Below, in pieces: positions 28,374 through 37,272 of a stretch of DNA of 40,526 nt. Both the position numbers and the translations under genes were made by a program. Position 1 is the stretch's first letter. The number at the start of each line of letters is the position of its first letter. The notes under the pieces are model-generated. The model ran no database searches. It saw only the letters and a list, made by a program, of their open reading frames with translations, and was not told the DNA's origin. This DNA comes from an uncultured Bacilli bacterium (GTDB taxonomy: Bacteria; Bacillota_I; Bacilli_A; RF39; UBA660): positions 1 to 40,526 of the forward strand of contig CAJFVY010000029.1 of the NCBI GenBank assembly GCA_904420615.1. The letters run 5' to 3'.

Positions 28374-29354
28374 ATGTTATTATTAACTAAAGCCGTCTTT
28401 GCCATTATGATTGGATTTTTATTTAGTGTATGTTTAGGACTATTTTTAGTACCTTTATTAAAGAAACTAAATGTTGGACAAAGAATTAGTGTCTTCGTTG
28501 GAGAAAACCATCGTAAAAAAGAGGGAACCCCCACAATGGGTGGCTTAATCTTTATTATTCCTACTATTGTGATCACTCTATTCTTATTATTAACGAATAA
28601 AATTGCTTATTCTGATAATCTAGCTATTGTTCTAATCGTATTTGCTGGATTTGCTGTTATCGGGTTTCTAGATGATTTCTTATCCATTAAGCGGCATAAT
28701 AATGAAGGATTAACTACTTATCAAAAGTTCTTTGGTCAAATCATCATTTCAACGATTTTCTTCTATATCTATATGCGTAATGGTGGTCAAACCTCTTGGG
28801 TAGTTGGTACACTTCATATCGATTTAGAAATGGGCTGGTTATATGGATTATTTATTCTATTTATTCTAATTGGTTCTTCTAATGCTGTTAATATTACGGA
28901 CGGATTAGATGGGTTAGCTGGTAGTCTATCTGCTATTGCCTTTATTGCCTTTGCCTTAATTTCTTTTATGGTAGGTTTTGAAGATATTGGTATTTTCTGT
29001 TTAATTTTAGTTGGATGTTTGATTGGCTTTTTAGTCTTTAATACCCATCCCGCTAAAGTATTCATGGGCGATACAGGAAGTCTCGCCTTAGGTGGCGTAA
29101 TGGGTGCTGTTGCTATTCTAACTCATAGAGAATTAACCTTATTAGTAGTAGCTGGTATCTTTGTTATTGAAACCTTATCTGTTATCCTACAGGTCATTTG
29201 GTTAAAATGTTTTCACAAAAAGTTATTTTTAATGACTCCTTTGCATCACCATTTTGAAAAAATGGGTTGGAAAGAAACAGATATTGTAAAATTATTTTGT
29301 ACTTTTGGTTTATTATTAGCCATGGGTGGTATTTTATTTGGTGTGTGGTTATAA
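28374..29354 (+). CDS. mraY: Phospho-MurNAc-pentapeptide translocase MraY
   Basis: Integral membrane enzyme that makes lipid I from UDP-MurNAc-pentapeptide and undecaprenyl phosphate. 326 residues, about 10 helices. Signatures present: VGENHRKKEGTPTMGGL, NITDGLDGLAG (catalytic Asp motif), HPAKVFMGDTGSLALGG and MTPLHHHFEKMGW. SD AGGAG precedes the ATG. In most genomes mraY sits with murE/murF/murD/murG, which are absent here, leaving a reduced spoVD-mraY-ftsW group. Confidence 0.97.
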   Translation: MLLLTKAVFAIMIGFLFSVCLGLFLVPLLKKLNVGQRISVFVGENHRKKEGTPTMGGLIFIIPTIVITLFLLLTNKIAYSDNLAIVLIVFAGFAVIGFLDDFLSIKRHNNEGLTTYQKFFGQIIISTIFFYIYMRNGGQTSWVVGTLHIDLEMGWLYGLFILFILIGSSNAVNITDGLDGLAGSLSAIAFIAFALISFMVGFEDIGIFCLILVGCLIGFLVFNTHPAKVFMGDTGSLALGGVMGAVAILTHRELTLLVVAGIFVIETLSVILQVIWLKCFHKKLFLMTPLHHHFEKMGWKETDIVKLFCTFGLLLAMGGILFGVWL

Positions 29355-29374
29355 GAGAGGAATGAAAGAAAAAG

Positions 29375-30466
29375 ATGAAGAAAAAGGTTGATTTGCCTTT
29401 GGTAATCGCCATAACACTTCTTATAATATTCGGACTCATAATGATATATTCAGCTTCCAGTATTTGGGCAGAATATAAGTTTCATGATAGTTTTCACTAT
29501 GTGAAACAACAAGCATTATTCACGGTAGCAGGGTTCATACTAATGTATATTATTTCAAAAATAGATTACAAAGTATATTTTAAAAAGGCAAATATCATAT
29601 TAGGTATTTGCCTTTTATTATTAATTTTAGTATTAATACCAGGAATTGGTAGTGTAAGAAATGGTAGTAGAAGTTGGTTTGGAATTGGTCCTTTTGGAAT
29701 TCAACCTAGTGAATTTACCAAACTTGCTCTTATTATTTTTACTAGTAAATATTTAAGTAAAAGTAATAAGTTTTTAAAGAGTTATAAACATGGAGTTTTC
29801 CCTATTCTGTTGATTGCTATTCTATGTTTTGGATTAATTATGCTACAACCTGATCTTGGAACAGGTTTAGTATTAATGATGAGTATTATTGCCCTTTTAT
29901 TTATTGCTGGTGTCAATATGAAATTTTTCTATGGTATTGGAATTATTGGTATTATTGGTATTTGTATTTTAATTGCCATCGCTCCTTATCGAATGGATAG
30001 AATTACCTCTTTTCTTGATCCGTGGAAAGATCCCTTAGGAACCGGATTTCAAATGATTCAGTCATTATATGCTATCGGACCAGGTGGCTTATTAGGACAA
30101 GGATTTCTAAATTCAAGACAAAAGCACTTTTATTTACCAGAACCACAAACAGACTTTATTTTCTCCATTATTTGTGAAGAATTTGGAGTAGTTGGTTGTA
30201 TCTTAGTGTGTGCATTATTCATGATTGTATTCTATCGTGGTATTAAAATTGCTTTAAGAACAAAAAATACATTCGCTAAATATTTAGCTTTTGGTATGAT
30301 CTTTCAAATGATCTTTCAGGCTTCTATGAATTTATGTGTCGTTATTGGATTAATTCCAGTTACTGGTGTAACATTACCATTCTTATCCTATGGTGGTTCT
30401 TCACTCTTAATTTCGATGATTTCGATTGGTATTCTCTTAAATATCTCAAAAAGTTCTAATAATTAA
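29375..30466 (+). CDS. ftsW: SEDS peptidoglycan glycosyltransferase FtsW/SpoVE/RodA
   Basis: SEDS-family glycan polymerase that works with a class B PBP at the septum or cortex. 363 residues, ten hydrophobic helices. Conserved loops: PFGIQPSEFTKLALI, LPEPQTDFIFSIICEE, and TLPFLSYGGSSLLIS. The partner PBP is the gene upstream (26336). FtsW or SpoVE cannot be separated by sequence. The SD (AGAGAGG) is 14 bases from the ATG, longer than ideal. The stop codon overlaps that of the convergent gene. Confidence 0.93.
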   Translation: MKKKVDLPLVIAITLLIIFGLIMIYSASSIWAEYKFHDSFHYVKQQALFTVAGFILMYIISKIDYKVYFKKANIILGICLLLLILVLIPGIGSVRNGSRSWFGIGPFGIQPSEFTKLALIIFTSKYLSKSNKFLKSYKHGVFPILLIAILCFGLIMLQPDLGTGLVLMMSIIALLFIAGVNMKFFYGIGIIGIIGICILIAIAPYRMDRITSFLDPWKDPLGTGFQMIQSLYAIGPGGLLGQGFLNSRQKHFYLPEPQTDFIFSIICEEFGVVGCILVCALFMIVFYRGIKIALRTKNTFAKYLAFGMIFQMIFQASMNLCVVIGLIPVTGVTLPFLSYGGSSLLISMISIGILLNISKSSNN

Positions 30467-31974
30467 TCACTACGTTTATATAAATACATAGTATCATTTT
30501 TACCACTATTTTCTCTTTTTTCTTCCATTACATATTGATAATTTTTATTATCCTTTTTTGATAAATATTGATCATATATATAATCAGTTTCTTCTAAAAC
30601 TAAATAATCAAAATTATATTCACTTAAAAACTGATCTATATCTACTCTACCTTTTTGTAATTTAGAATATTCTTCAATTACATCTTTTTGTTTATTATTA
30701 CTCTTTAAAAATACTTCTGCCCTGGGATCTAAATAGACTTTAAAGCCATAAAATTCTAGATACCCGCCATCATTATAACCTGTATAAATTTTTAATTCTT
30801 CTTTATGATTACTTTCATGTTCTACTAAATAATTTTTAATATTTTCTATACGGTTTTTATACTCATGACTAGAATCTAAAAATGTCACTCCTAACAAAGA
30901 TAGAAGACATAAAACAATAATAGCATAACGAATCTTAAATTGTTTAGAATAGTGATAATTCTCCTGATATATTTTAAAATTAGGCTTTAAATAAGAAGCT
31001 AAAGGAAAGAAACAAGCTAATAAGAAAAATTGAAAACCTTTTATGCTACTAAGTGTCAAAACAGTAGTACCAAGATAAAGTAATAAATATCTAAGCTTTA
31101 ATTTACTTTTTCTATAAAATACATAACACAATAAAATTCCGAAAAGACTAGCATAAATAACTATTCCAGTTAGACTAGTAATATTAGGAATATGCATTTC
31201 AATTACTAAATCATTAATATAACGATTTCCGAAAGAAGAAAAAATATAGACAATTGCTCTTATTCCATAAGGATTTAGAAAACCAGCTAAAAACATAATA
31301 ACTACAGCAACAAGTAAAGGCTTTATTTTATATTTATCATAGGAAAACAACTTTATTTTAAAATTTAATAGATAAGGAAGTATAAATAAAAAAAGCATAA
31401 ACCAACTAGAAGCATGAAAATTAATTAACAAGAAAGAACAAATAGGCAAACCAATTAAGTATTTAGTCTTACCCTTTTTTATATATAGCTCTAAAAAATA
31501 AAAACTTAGAATCAAGAAAAGAGCATCAAATATTTGAGGACGACTTGTCAAATAAAATAAGGAATATAAACTTCCAAAAATTGTAGTAATTAAAATAGAT
31601 AAATGAATCCTATTATCACTAACTAATTTACACAATTTATACATAAAAAATAGTATGCAAACAAAGATCAATATAACAAAAATAGAAATTCCAATTAAAC
31701 CAAACAAATCAAAAATTTTATAAAAAGTGACATCAGTAAACCATTGTTGAACTACAAAAGAAAAATTTTCATGAATGGTAAAAGGTTCTATTAAGGGAAA
31801 TCCCTGTGTTAAAATATATCGACCTGTTGTTAGTAAAAACCAAAGATCATTATTAATTCTGTTATCTCCAGTTATAGAAATAAATAATGGAATCAATAAA
31901 AATAAAAAGGCTAATGGTTTAGCAGGATGATAATTTTTTAAACTACTTTTTATTTTTAGAACTATTTTTTTCAT
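30463..31974 (-). CDS. Multi-pass membrane protein, GT-C glycosyltransferase-like
   Basis: 503 residues, 10 or more hydrophobic helices. The N-terminal loop [20 protein letters not shown], then PLIEPFT and QQWFTD, follows the pattern of a GT-C glycosyltransferase with an acidic residue in the first outer loop. The C-terminal soluble domain has [20 protein letters not shown] and PRAEVF, often seen in such polyprenyl-sugar-dependent enzymes. Substrate unknown. It overlaps the upstream flavoprotein gene by 32 bp with its SD (GGAGG) inside it, so the two form one unit. The stop converges with ftsW, sharing TTAA (30463-30466). Confidence 0.7.
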   Translation of the reverse strand: MKKIVLKIKSSLKNYHPAKPLAFLFLLIPLFISITGDNRINNDLWFLLTTGRYILTQGFPLIEPFTIHENFSFVVQQWFTDVTFYKIFDLFGLIGISIFVILIFVCILFFMYKLCKLVSDNRIHLSILITTIFGSLYSLFYLTSRPQIFDALFLILSFYFLELYIKKGKTKYLIGLPICSFLLINFHASSWFMLFLFILPYLLNFKIKLFSYDKYKIKPLLVAVVIMFLAGFLNPYGIRAIVYIFSSFGNRYINDLVIEMHIPNITSLTGIVIYASLFGILLCYVFYRKSKLKLRYLLLYLGTTVLTLSSIKGFQFFLLACFFPLASYLKPNFKIYQENYHYSKQFKIRYAIIVLCLLSLLGVTFLDSSHEYKNRIENIKNYLVEHESNHKEELKIYTGYNDGGYLEFYGFKVYLDPRAEVFLKSNNKQKDVIEEYSKLQKGRVDIDQFLSEYNFDYLVLEETDYIYDQYLSKKDNKNYQYVMEEKRENSGKNDTMYLYKRSD

Positions 31975-33430
31975 GAATTGTTTCCTCCATATACTCCTTT
32001 TCAGTGTTTACATTCCATATATTTTCTTTAGTATCTTTACCAGATATAATATTATTGATAGCTTCTATTGCCGTCAACATAGAATGATCCATATTATTAT
32101 AATGATGTTGTCCATTGCGACCAATACAATATAAATTAACAATAGTATCTAAATAATCTTTTACATCATCTATATATTGATAAGAATCAAAATAAGCTGG
32201 ATAGGCTTTTTTTACTCTTTCTACATGATGAAGAACTATATCACTAGTATGTACAATATTCATCTTTTCTAACTCTTTTACGGCAAACTCATAAAACTCA
32301 TCATCTGTAAGATTCCATAGCTTATCTCCCTCATTACAAAAATATTCTAAGCCTAAGGAATAGCAATTCTTATCTTTTACCAAATAAGATGACCAATTAT
32401 TAAAAATTTGAATGCGTCCCATCTTAATATTTTCTTCTTGAATATAAATCCAAGTATCATCAATCTTATCTTTACCTTCAAAATTAACTTTCTTGGTTAG
32501 AATACCAACTGTCATAAAATCACGATAAGGAAGGTCTTTTGCAATTTTAGTAATTTTTTTAGGAACTTGATTTAAGGATTCTATTAAATCTTTAATTGGC
32601 ATAGAAGAAATAAGTATATCTACATCTTTACTAATACTTTTCCCATCTTGATTATAAACAACTTTAGTGATTCTATGATTACTTTGTTTGAGGGCAATTA
32701 CTTTTGCATTTAAAATAATATTTCCTCCCATAGCTGTTATTTCACTAGCTAGTTGTTCCCACATTTCTCCTGGACCATATTTAGGATATAAAAATTGATC
32801 AATAAAAGATGTTTCTATTTTTTTATCTTTTATATGAAATAATTTTTTTAAATATGCCGTAATCACTTTCGTAATAGAAATTCCTTTTACTCTTTGGCTC
32901 CCCCATTCTGCTGATATATCTTTAGGATCTCTTCCCCAAAGTTTCTCAGTATAACCTTTAAAAAACATAGAATATAGTTTCTTACCAAAACGATTAATAT
33001 AAAAATTCTCTAAATTTGTTTCTTCTTTTTTAAATATTTTACTTTTTAAATAACTAAAAAAAGCAACCACTGTATTAACAAATCCTAAATTTTTAATAGT
33101 TTTAAAATTTAAAGATACAGGATAATCAAAAAATTTATTTAAATAATAGATATGAGAAACTCTTTTTTGGACTAACAAATCACTTTTTGTTTTATCTTTA
33201 GATGACATAATTTCTTGCCATAAATCATTAATCTTTTGATTCTTCGAAAAGAAGCGATGACCTCCAAGGTCCATTTTATTTCCCTGATAAGTCACTGTTT
33301 TTGCAATTCCACCCACCATACTATCAGCTTCTAAAATCATAACATCATAATCTTTTGTACTTTTTAATAATTGATACGCTGCAGTAAGACCGGCTGGTCC
33401 TGCTCCTACAATAATAACTTTCTTTTTCAT
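31943..33430 (-). CDS. FAD-dependent oxidoreductase, UDP-galactopyranose-mutase/amine-oxidase-like
   Basis: 495 residues. The N-terminal FAD-binding motif is [18 protein letters not shown], then [13 protein letters not shown] and [11 protein letters not shown]. Middle sections ([53 protein letters not shown]) fit the NAD(P)/FAD flavoproteins near UDP-galactopyranose mutase and protoporphyrinogen-oxidase relatives. A role in a sugar-nucleotide or polysaccharide pathway is suggested by the coupled GT-C-like gene and by the GT2 and ligase genes further on. Exact reaction unknown. SD GGTGG. Confidence 0.8.
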   Translation of the reverse strand: MKKKVIIVGAGPAGLTAAYQLLKSTKDYDVMILEADSMVGGIAKTVTYQGNKMDLGGHRFFSKNQKINDLWQEIMSSKDKTKSDLLVQKRVSHIYYLNKFFDYPVSLNFKTIKNLGFVNTVVAFFSYLKSKIFKKEETNLENFYINRFGKKLYSMFFKGYTEKLWGRDPKDISAEWGSQRVKGISITKVITAYLKKLFHIKDKKIETSFIDQFLYPKYGPGEMWEQLASEITAMGGNIILNAKVIALKQSNHRITKVVYNQDGKSISKDVDILISSMPIKDLIESLNQVPKKITKIAKDLPYRDFMTVGILTKKVNFEGKDKIDDTWIYIQEENIKMGRIQIFNNWSSYLVKDKNCYSLGLEYFCNEGDKLWNLTDDEFYEFAVKELEKMNIVHTSDIVLHHVERVKKAYPAYFDSYQYIDDVKDYLDTIVNLYCIGRNGQHHYNNMDHSMLTAIEAINNIISGKDTKENIWNVNTEKEYMEETIHEKNSSKNKK

Positions 33431-33457
33431 TTAAATACCACCAATCATATATAATAA

Positions 33458-33487
33458 AAAGCTAGAAGTCATCTTTAATCTAGCTTT
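33458..33487 (-). terminator. Terminator of the acidic membrane-anchored gene
   Basis: Minus strand: 9-bp stem AAAGCTAGA / TCTAGCTTT around a 12-base loop, followed by TTATTATATA. It overlaps the stop codon. The tail is only partly U-rich. Confidence 0.7.
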
Positions 33488-34554
33488 CCCTTTAATTCTT
33501 TTAATTTAGCCAAAAATTCATTTGTTTTTCTAATTTCTTCATCTAATTTTTCATAATTAGCTGTATTTTCTAATTCCAATGAATGATGATTGACTTGATC
33601 TTGATCCGGCTTTTCAATACCAAAAATAGGACTAATAATTGGTGATGGAACATATTTTCTTACCGGTTCTTCTGATACTTTAGTTGGTGCTGTATAAAAA
33701 TCATAAAGCGAAACTGACTCTTCTTTAGTCTCTACAGGAGGTACAGAAACATTTTCAGTAACATTGGCTTTATTTTTCTCCTCTTGATAACGTTGTTCTA
33801 ACTCAGTAATAGAGATTGGTTCATTTCCGTCATCTTGATATTGACTTACTTCATTATAAGCTGTTAAGCTAGGACCTTTTTGTAATAATTCTTGTAAGCT
33901 AATAATAGCATTTTCTTCTTGTTCTTCTTCAAAACTAGTAAGTTCAATATTTTGATCTTGCTCTTCTTCATTTTCTTTTTTTAATTCTTCTACTAACCGG
34001 CTTAATTCTTCTTTTGCTTCTTCCTTGGTATAAACTTCTTCTTTATATTGAACTTGTTCTTCTTCCTTTTTAGTAACTGGTTCATTAACATCTAATACTT
34101 CTACAGGTCCATGATATATCTCATCTACTTTTACACCTAATTCATTATTTGTAACAATAGGCTCTTTCTTTTCTTGTGCTGTTTCTTTAGATTCAACTTT
34201 AGTAACTTCTTCTTTTTTTACTTCTACTACACTAGGAGTCTCTACCTTTTCAGAAATATTAAGTGGTTCTACTTTTACCTCTTGATTCGTATTAGTTTCT
34301 GGAATCTTTGCCATTTCTACTTTAGGTAAATCTTCTTTAGCTATTACAGTAGGTTCTTGAGTTTTTTTATAGGCTTCTACTTCTTCTACTAATTTTTTTA
34401 ATTCAGCTGTATTATTCTTCAACTTTTTAGTCTGTTTATGTTTTTTTAATAATTCATATATAAACGAGCTAAGATAAAGAACAAAAACTAGTCCTAATAT
34501 TCCTAAAACAATTGCTACTTCCTTTGTTGTTAAAAAATTTATTAAATCATTCAT
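33475..34554 (-). CDS. Membrane-anchored acidic low-complexity protein, possible cell-division or scaffold factor
   Basis: 359 residues. One N-terminal membrane helix (about 13-35: VAIVLGILGLVFVLYLSSFI), basic cytoplasmic-side segment KKHKQTKKLKN, then a coiled coil (AELKKLVEEVEAYKK) and about 200 residues of Glu/Val/Lys-rich, probably disordered chain. Near the C-terminus (about residues 304-313) is the short motif SPIISPIFGI, and the end is again coiled coil (NEFLAKLKELKGKL). The architecture resembles ring-associated or cytoskeletal tethers of Firmicutes with a short interaction motif; I do not recognise a family. SD GAGGTG. Confidence 0.6.
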   Translation of the reverse strand: MNDLINFLTTKEVAIVLGILGLVFVLYLSSFIYELLKKHKQTKKLKNNTAELKKLVEEVEAYKKTQEPTVIAKEDLPKVEMAKIPETNTNQEVKVEPLNISEKVETPSVVEVKKEEVTKVESKETAQEKKEPIVTNNELGVKVDEIYHGPVEVLDVNEPVTKKEEEQVQYKEEVYTKEEAKEELSRLVEELKKENEEEQDQNIELTSFEEEQEENAIISLQELLQKGPSLTAYNEVSQYQDDGNEPISITELEQRYQEEKNKANVTENVSVPPVETKEESVSLYDFYTAPTKVSEEPVRKYVPSPIISPIFGIEKPDQDQVNHHSLELENTANYEKLDEEIRKTNEFLAKLKELKGKLD

Positions 34555-34745
34555 GGTAACACCTCTACTACTTTCGATACTATTAGAATATCACGAAAGG
34601 AATTTAAAGAAAAGTAGTTACATAAAATTTTACAAATAATATGACATTTTTATACATTCTAACTTAACACTTTTTTACAAACAAAAATTCGGCAATTTTT
34701 TAAGTTTAATAAACATATATTGTAGAAAGGAATAAAGGTGGCAAT

Positions 34746-36038
34746 ATGAAAAAAGAAACATTTATCATCTCTACAATAATTTTAATCGTTGGTGGATTCA
34801 TTACCAAAGCACTTGGTATGTTAATTAAAATGGTCATGAGTAGGCTTATGGGAAGCGAAGGAATTGGCCTTTATATGTTGGTGTTACCTACTTTTAGTCT
34901 TTTAATTGGATTAGGTCAATTTGGTCTTCCTATTGCACTATCTAAACTAGTTGCTGAAGATAAAAAAAATAATCGTAATTTAATTTTTTCTTTATTACCT
35001 ATTTCTTTTGCTATTAATATCATTATTATTGCTTTTGTAATTATTCTAGGTCCTACTCTAGCAGTTAATTTTCTTCATGAAGAGCGAGCTATCTTGCCAA
35101 TTCTAGCTATGAGTGTTGTATTACCACTTACTAGTTGTTCTGGTTTATTACGTAGTTATTTTTTTGGTAAAGAAAAAATGTTACCTCATGTAGTTTCCAA
35201 TTGTCTTGAAGATGTTGTAAGACTATTATTGATTATCATTCTAGTACCACTTTTCTTACCTAAAGGAATTGAAATTACTGTAACTATTATAATCTTAACT
35301 AATATTATTAGTGAACTTTCTTCTATTTTAGTTCTATTTTTCTTTCTACCAAAACATCTCAATATAAAAAAAGAAGATTTAAGTTTTAATAAAACTTACG
35401 CTAAAGAAGCTATGCATATTAGTATTCCTAATACAGCAAGCCGTCTAGTTGGATCCTTAGGATACTTTTTAGAGCCAATTATTCTAACCACTACTCTTAC
35501 CCTCGTTGGATATCCAAGTTCTTATATCGTAAATCAATATGGTATTCTTTCAGGTTTTGTTCTACCACTTCTTTTATTACCATCCTTTTTTACCATGGCT
35601 ATTTCTCAAGCTTTATTACCCGTCATATCAAGAGCTACTAGTAATAATCAAAAAGTATATGCAAAAAAGAAAATCAATCAAGCGATTTTCTTCTCTTTAT
35701 TAATTGGTATACCCATGACTATATTATTTATGACCATTCCTGATATTTTTCTAAAATTAATATATAACACAGACCAAGGTGTCAACTATATGCGTTTCTT
35801 AGCCCCTTTCTGCCTATTAGAATATATCCAGTCTCCCCTTTCTGCAAGTTTAGATGCTATGGGTAGAAGTAAAGATAATTTTAAAACAACACTAATTGGT
35901 ACTTTCATTAGAACAACTCTTCTATTTTTATTTTCTTTAGGAAAAATTGGTATCTGGGGACTAATATTTTCAACTAGTATTAATATTATTTTCACTACTT
36001 TATGTAATTATTATCAAGTAAGAAAGGCTCTCAAATAA
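34746..36038 (+). CDS. spoVB: SpoVB-like lipid-linked oligosaccharide flippase (MVF/MATE-like)
   Basis: 430 residues, 12 or so helices. SpoVB-type landmarks: VMSRLMGSEGIGLYMLVLPT and FGLPIALSKLVAEDKKNN in the first helices, SCSGLLRSYFFGKEKM, VVRLLLIIILVPLFLP. In Bacillus SpoVB is needed for cortex formation; the family flips undecaprenyl-linked precursors. Usual length is about 500-520, so this one lacks one or two C-terminal helices; the final residues FTTLCNYYQVRKALK do look like a natural end. SD AAGGTGG. Divergent from the acidic anchored gene. The context of ger and cortex-type genes favours a spore role. Confidence 0.82.
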   Translation: MKKETFIISTIILIVGGFITKALGMLIKMVMSRLMGSEGIGLYMLVLPTFSLLIGLGQFGLPIALSKLVAEDKKNNRNLIFSLLPISFAINIIIIAFVIILGPTLAVNFLHEERAILPILAMSVVLPLTSCSGLLRSYFFGKEKMLPHVVSNCLEDVVRLLLIIILVPLFLPKGIEITVTIIILTNIISELSSILVLFFFLPKHLNIKKEDLSFNKTYAKEAMHISIPNTASRLVGSLGYFLEPIILTTTLTLVGYPSSYIVNQYGILSGFVLPLLLLPSFFTMAISQALLPVISRATSNNQKVYAKKKINQAIFFSLLIGIPMTILFMTIPDIFLKLIYNTDQGVNYMRFLAPFCLLEYIQSPLSASLDAMGRSKDNFKTTLIGTFIRTTLLFLFSLGKIGIWGLIFSTSINIIFTTLCNYYQVRKALK

Positions 36039-36072
36039 TGAAATTTTTTTATTATTATTTTCAAAGTAAAAA

Positions 36073-36090
36073 GTTAGTATTTCTACTAAC
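36073..36090 (-). terminator. Terminator of the thioredoxin-like gene
   Basis: Minus strand: 7-bp stem GTTAGTA / TACTAAC with a GAAA tetraloop, then TTTTTACTTT. It overlaps the stop codon at 36086. It may also serve the plus-strand SpoVB gene weakly from the other side. Confidence 0.8.
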
Positions 36091-36328
36091 TCATACAATA
36101 TTCTTTAATATAATTTTTTATTTCTCTATCTGTTAAAACATTTCCTGATGATACTATCTTGTCTTCAATTATAAGAGCGGGAATAACAGTCACGTTGTAT
36201 TTTTTCTTATCGTTAGCATCTATCTTTTCAATGTCAAAATTCATATCCAATTCTCGTTCTACTTTATTTAAATTCTTAAGAATTTTCATTCCATTACTAC
36301 AATTCGCACCTACAATTTTTACCTTCAC
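36086..36328 (-). CDS. Thioredoxin-like (Thioredoxin_3 type) small protein lacking the second active-site Cys
   Basis: 80 residues. The pattern KVKIVGANCSNGMKILKNL, then YNVTVIPALIIEDKIVSSGN with the cis-proline loop TVIPAL, matches the small MTH895-like thioredoxins. The usual C-x-x-C is C10-S-N-G13, so the resolving cysteine is missing and a dithiol reaction is not possible; monothiol or binding role only. Starts at GTG with GGAAGGTGA ahead of it. Isolated, followed by a terminator. Confidence 0.75.
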   Translation of the reverse strand: MKVKIVGANCSNGMKILKNLNKVERELDMNFDIEKIDANDKKKYNVTVIPALIIEDKIVSSGNVLTDREIKNYIKEYCMS

Positions 36329-36398
36329 TTAATCACCTTCCTTTCATATTTAAACTATAACAAATAAATATGGAAGAAATATGGTAAAAAAATGAAAT

Positions 36399-37271
36399 TT
36401 AATGTTTTTTCGAACTAAAGAAAACTCGAATATAAAGTGTAATTAACGTTAATCTAGCTGCAAACTTCATAAGAAATAATTCTCTCTTAGTAGCATTATT
36501 ATATTTTTCTTCAAAATAATACTGACTTTTTTTTAGAGTTTTAAATTTCTTAATCATATTCATATTTTTATTAATAGTTACAGCATGATCATGAATAATT
36601 ACTACCTTATTATAGACTGCAATTTTATAATTTGTACTTTTTAATTTAGTAGCTAAAATGTTTTCTTCATAATACAAAAAGACATTTTCATCAAAGAAAC
36701 CTACTTGTTCTAATACTTCACTTTTAATTAAGAAAAAACAACCTGATACTGCATCTACATAAGAAATATCTGTCTTATAATGTTCTTCAGGATAAACAGT
36801 ATATTTTTTAGAGAATTTACGTCCTACGATAGGTAGATTAGTCCAAATAGTTTTTTTAGGAAGTGGTATCTTCCAGCCACGACTTAGTTCATGATCTTGA
36901 CAAATTACAGGACCTAAAACTCCTATTTCTTTATTAGATAACACTTTTTGTAACTCTTCTAAATTTTCATTGGATGATAAAATAATATCAGAATTTGAAA
37001 AAACTAGATCACATTTTTTATATAATTTTAAAGCTATTTTAGCGCCCTCATTCATTCCATAAGAAAAACCTTTATTTTCCTTTGTCTTGTACACAGTAAT
37101 ATGTTTACTTTCATATTTTTTTAAATATGTATAAGACTGATCAGTTGAATGATTATCTACCACAATAATATGATGAATACTCTTATAATCTTTAATATTT
37201 AAAAGTAATCGCTCAGTTGTTTTATAATCATTATAATTAATGATGATGAAGACTAAAGGCCTTTTTTTCAT
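36399..37271 (-). CDS. Family 2 glycosyltransferase (rhamnosyltransferase-like)
   Basis: 290 residues. GT-A fold: VFIIINYNDYKTTERLLLNI, HHIIVVDNHSTDQSYTYL, then ENKGFSYGMNEGAK, with VFSNSDIIL serving as the metal-binding acidic motif, and DAVSGCFFLIKSEVLEQVGF and FLYYEENILATKLK. This is the dTDP-rhamnose-type GT2 group working on surface polysaccharide; donor and acceptor are unproved. One base after the ligase-like gene, with SD AAGGAGG inside its end. Forms a two-gene unit. Confidence 0.88.
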   Translation of the reverse strand: MKKRPLVFIIINYNDYKTTERLLLNIKDYKSIHHIIVVDNHSTDQSYTYLKKYESKHITVYKTKENKGFSYGMNEGAKIALKLYKKCDLVFSNSDIILSSNENLEELQKVLSNKEIGVLGPVICQDHELSRGWKIPLPKKTIWTNLPIVGRKFSKKYTVYPEEHYKTDISYVDAVSGCFFLIKSEVLEQVGFFDENVFLYYEENILATKLKSTNYKIAVYNKVVIIHDHAVTINKNMNMIKKFKTLKKSQYYFEEKYNNATKRELFLMKFAARLTLITLYIRVFFSSKKH

Positions 37272-37272
37272 T

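Noticed and set aside
34560-34745. Sporulation (sigma-E) promoter for the SpoVB gene
   Set aside because: CATATT-like boxes exist by chance in AT-rich sequence, and no pair has correct spacing.
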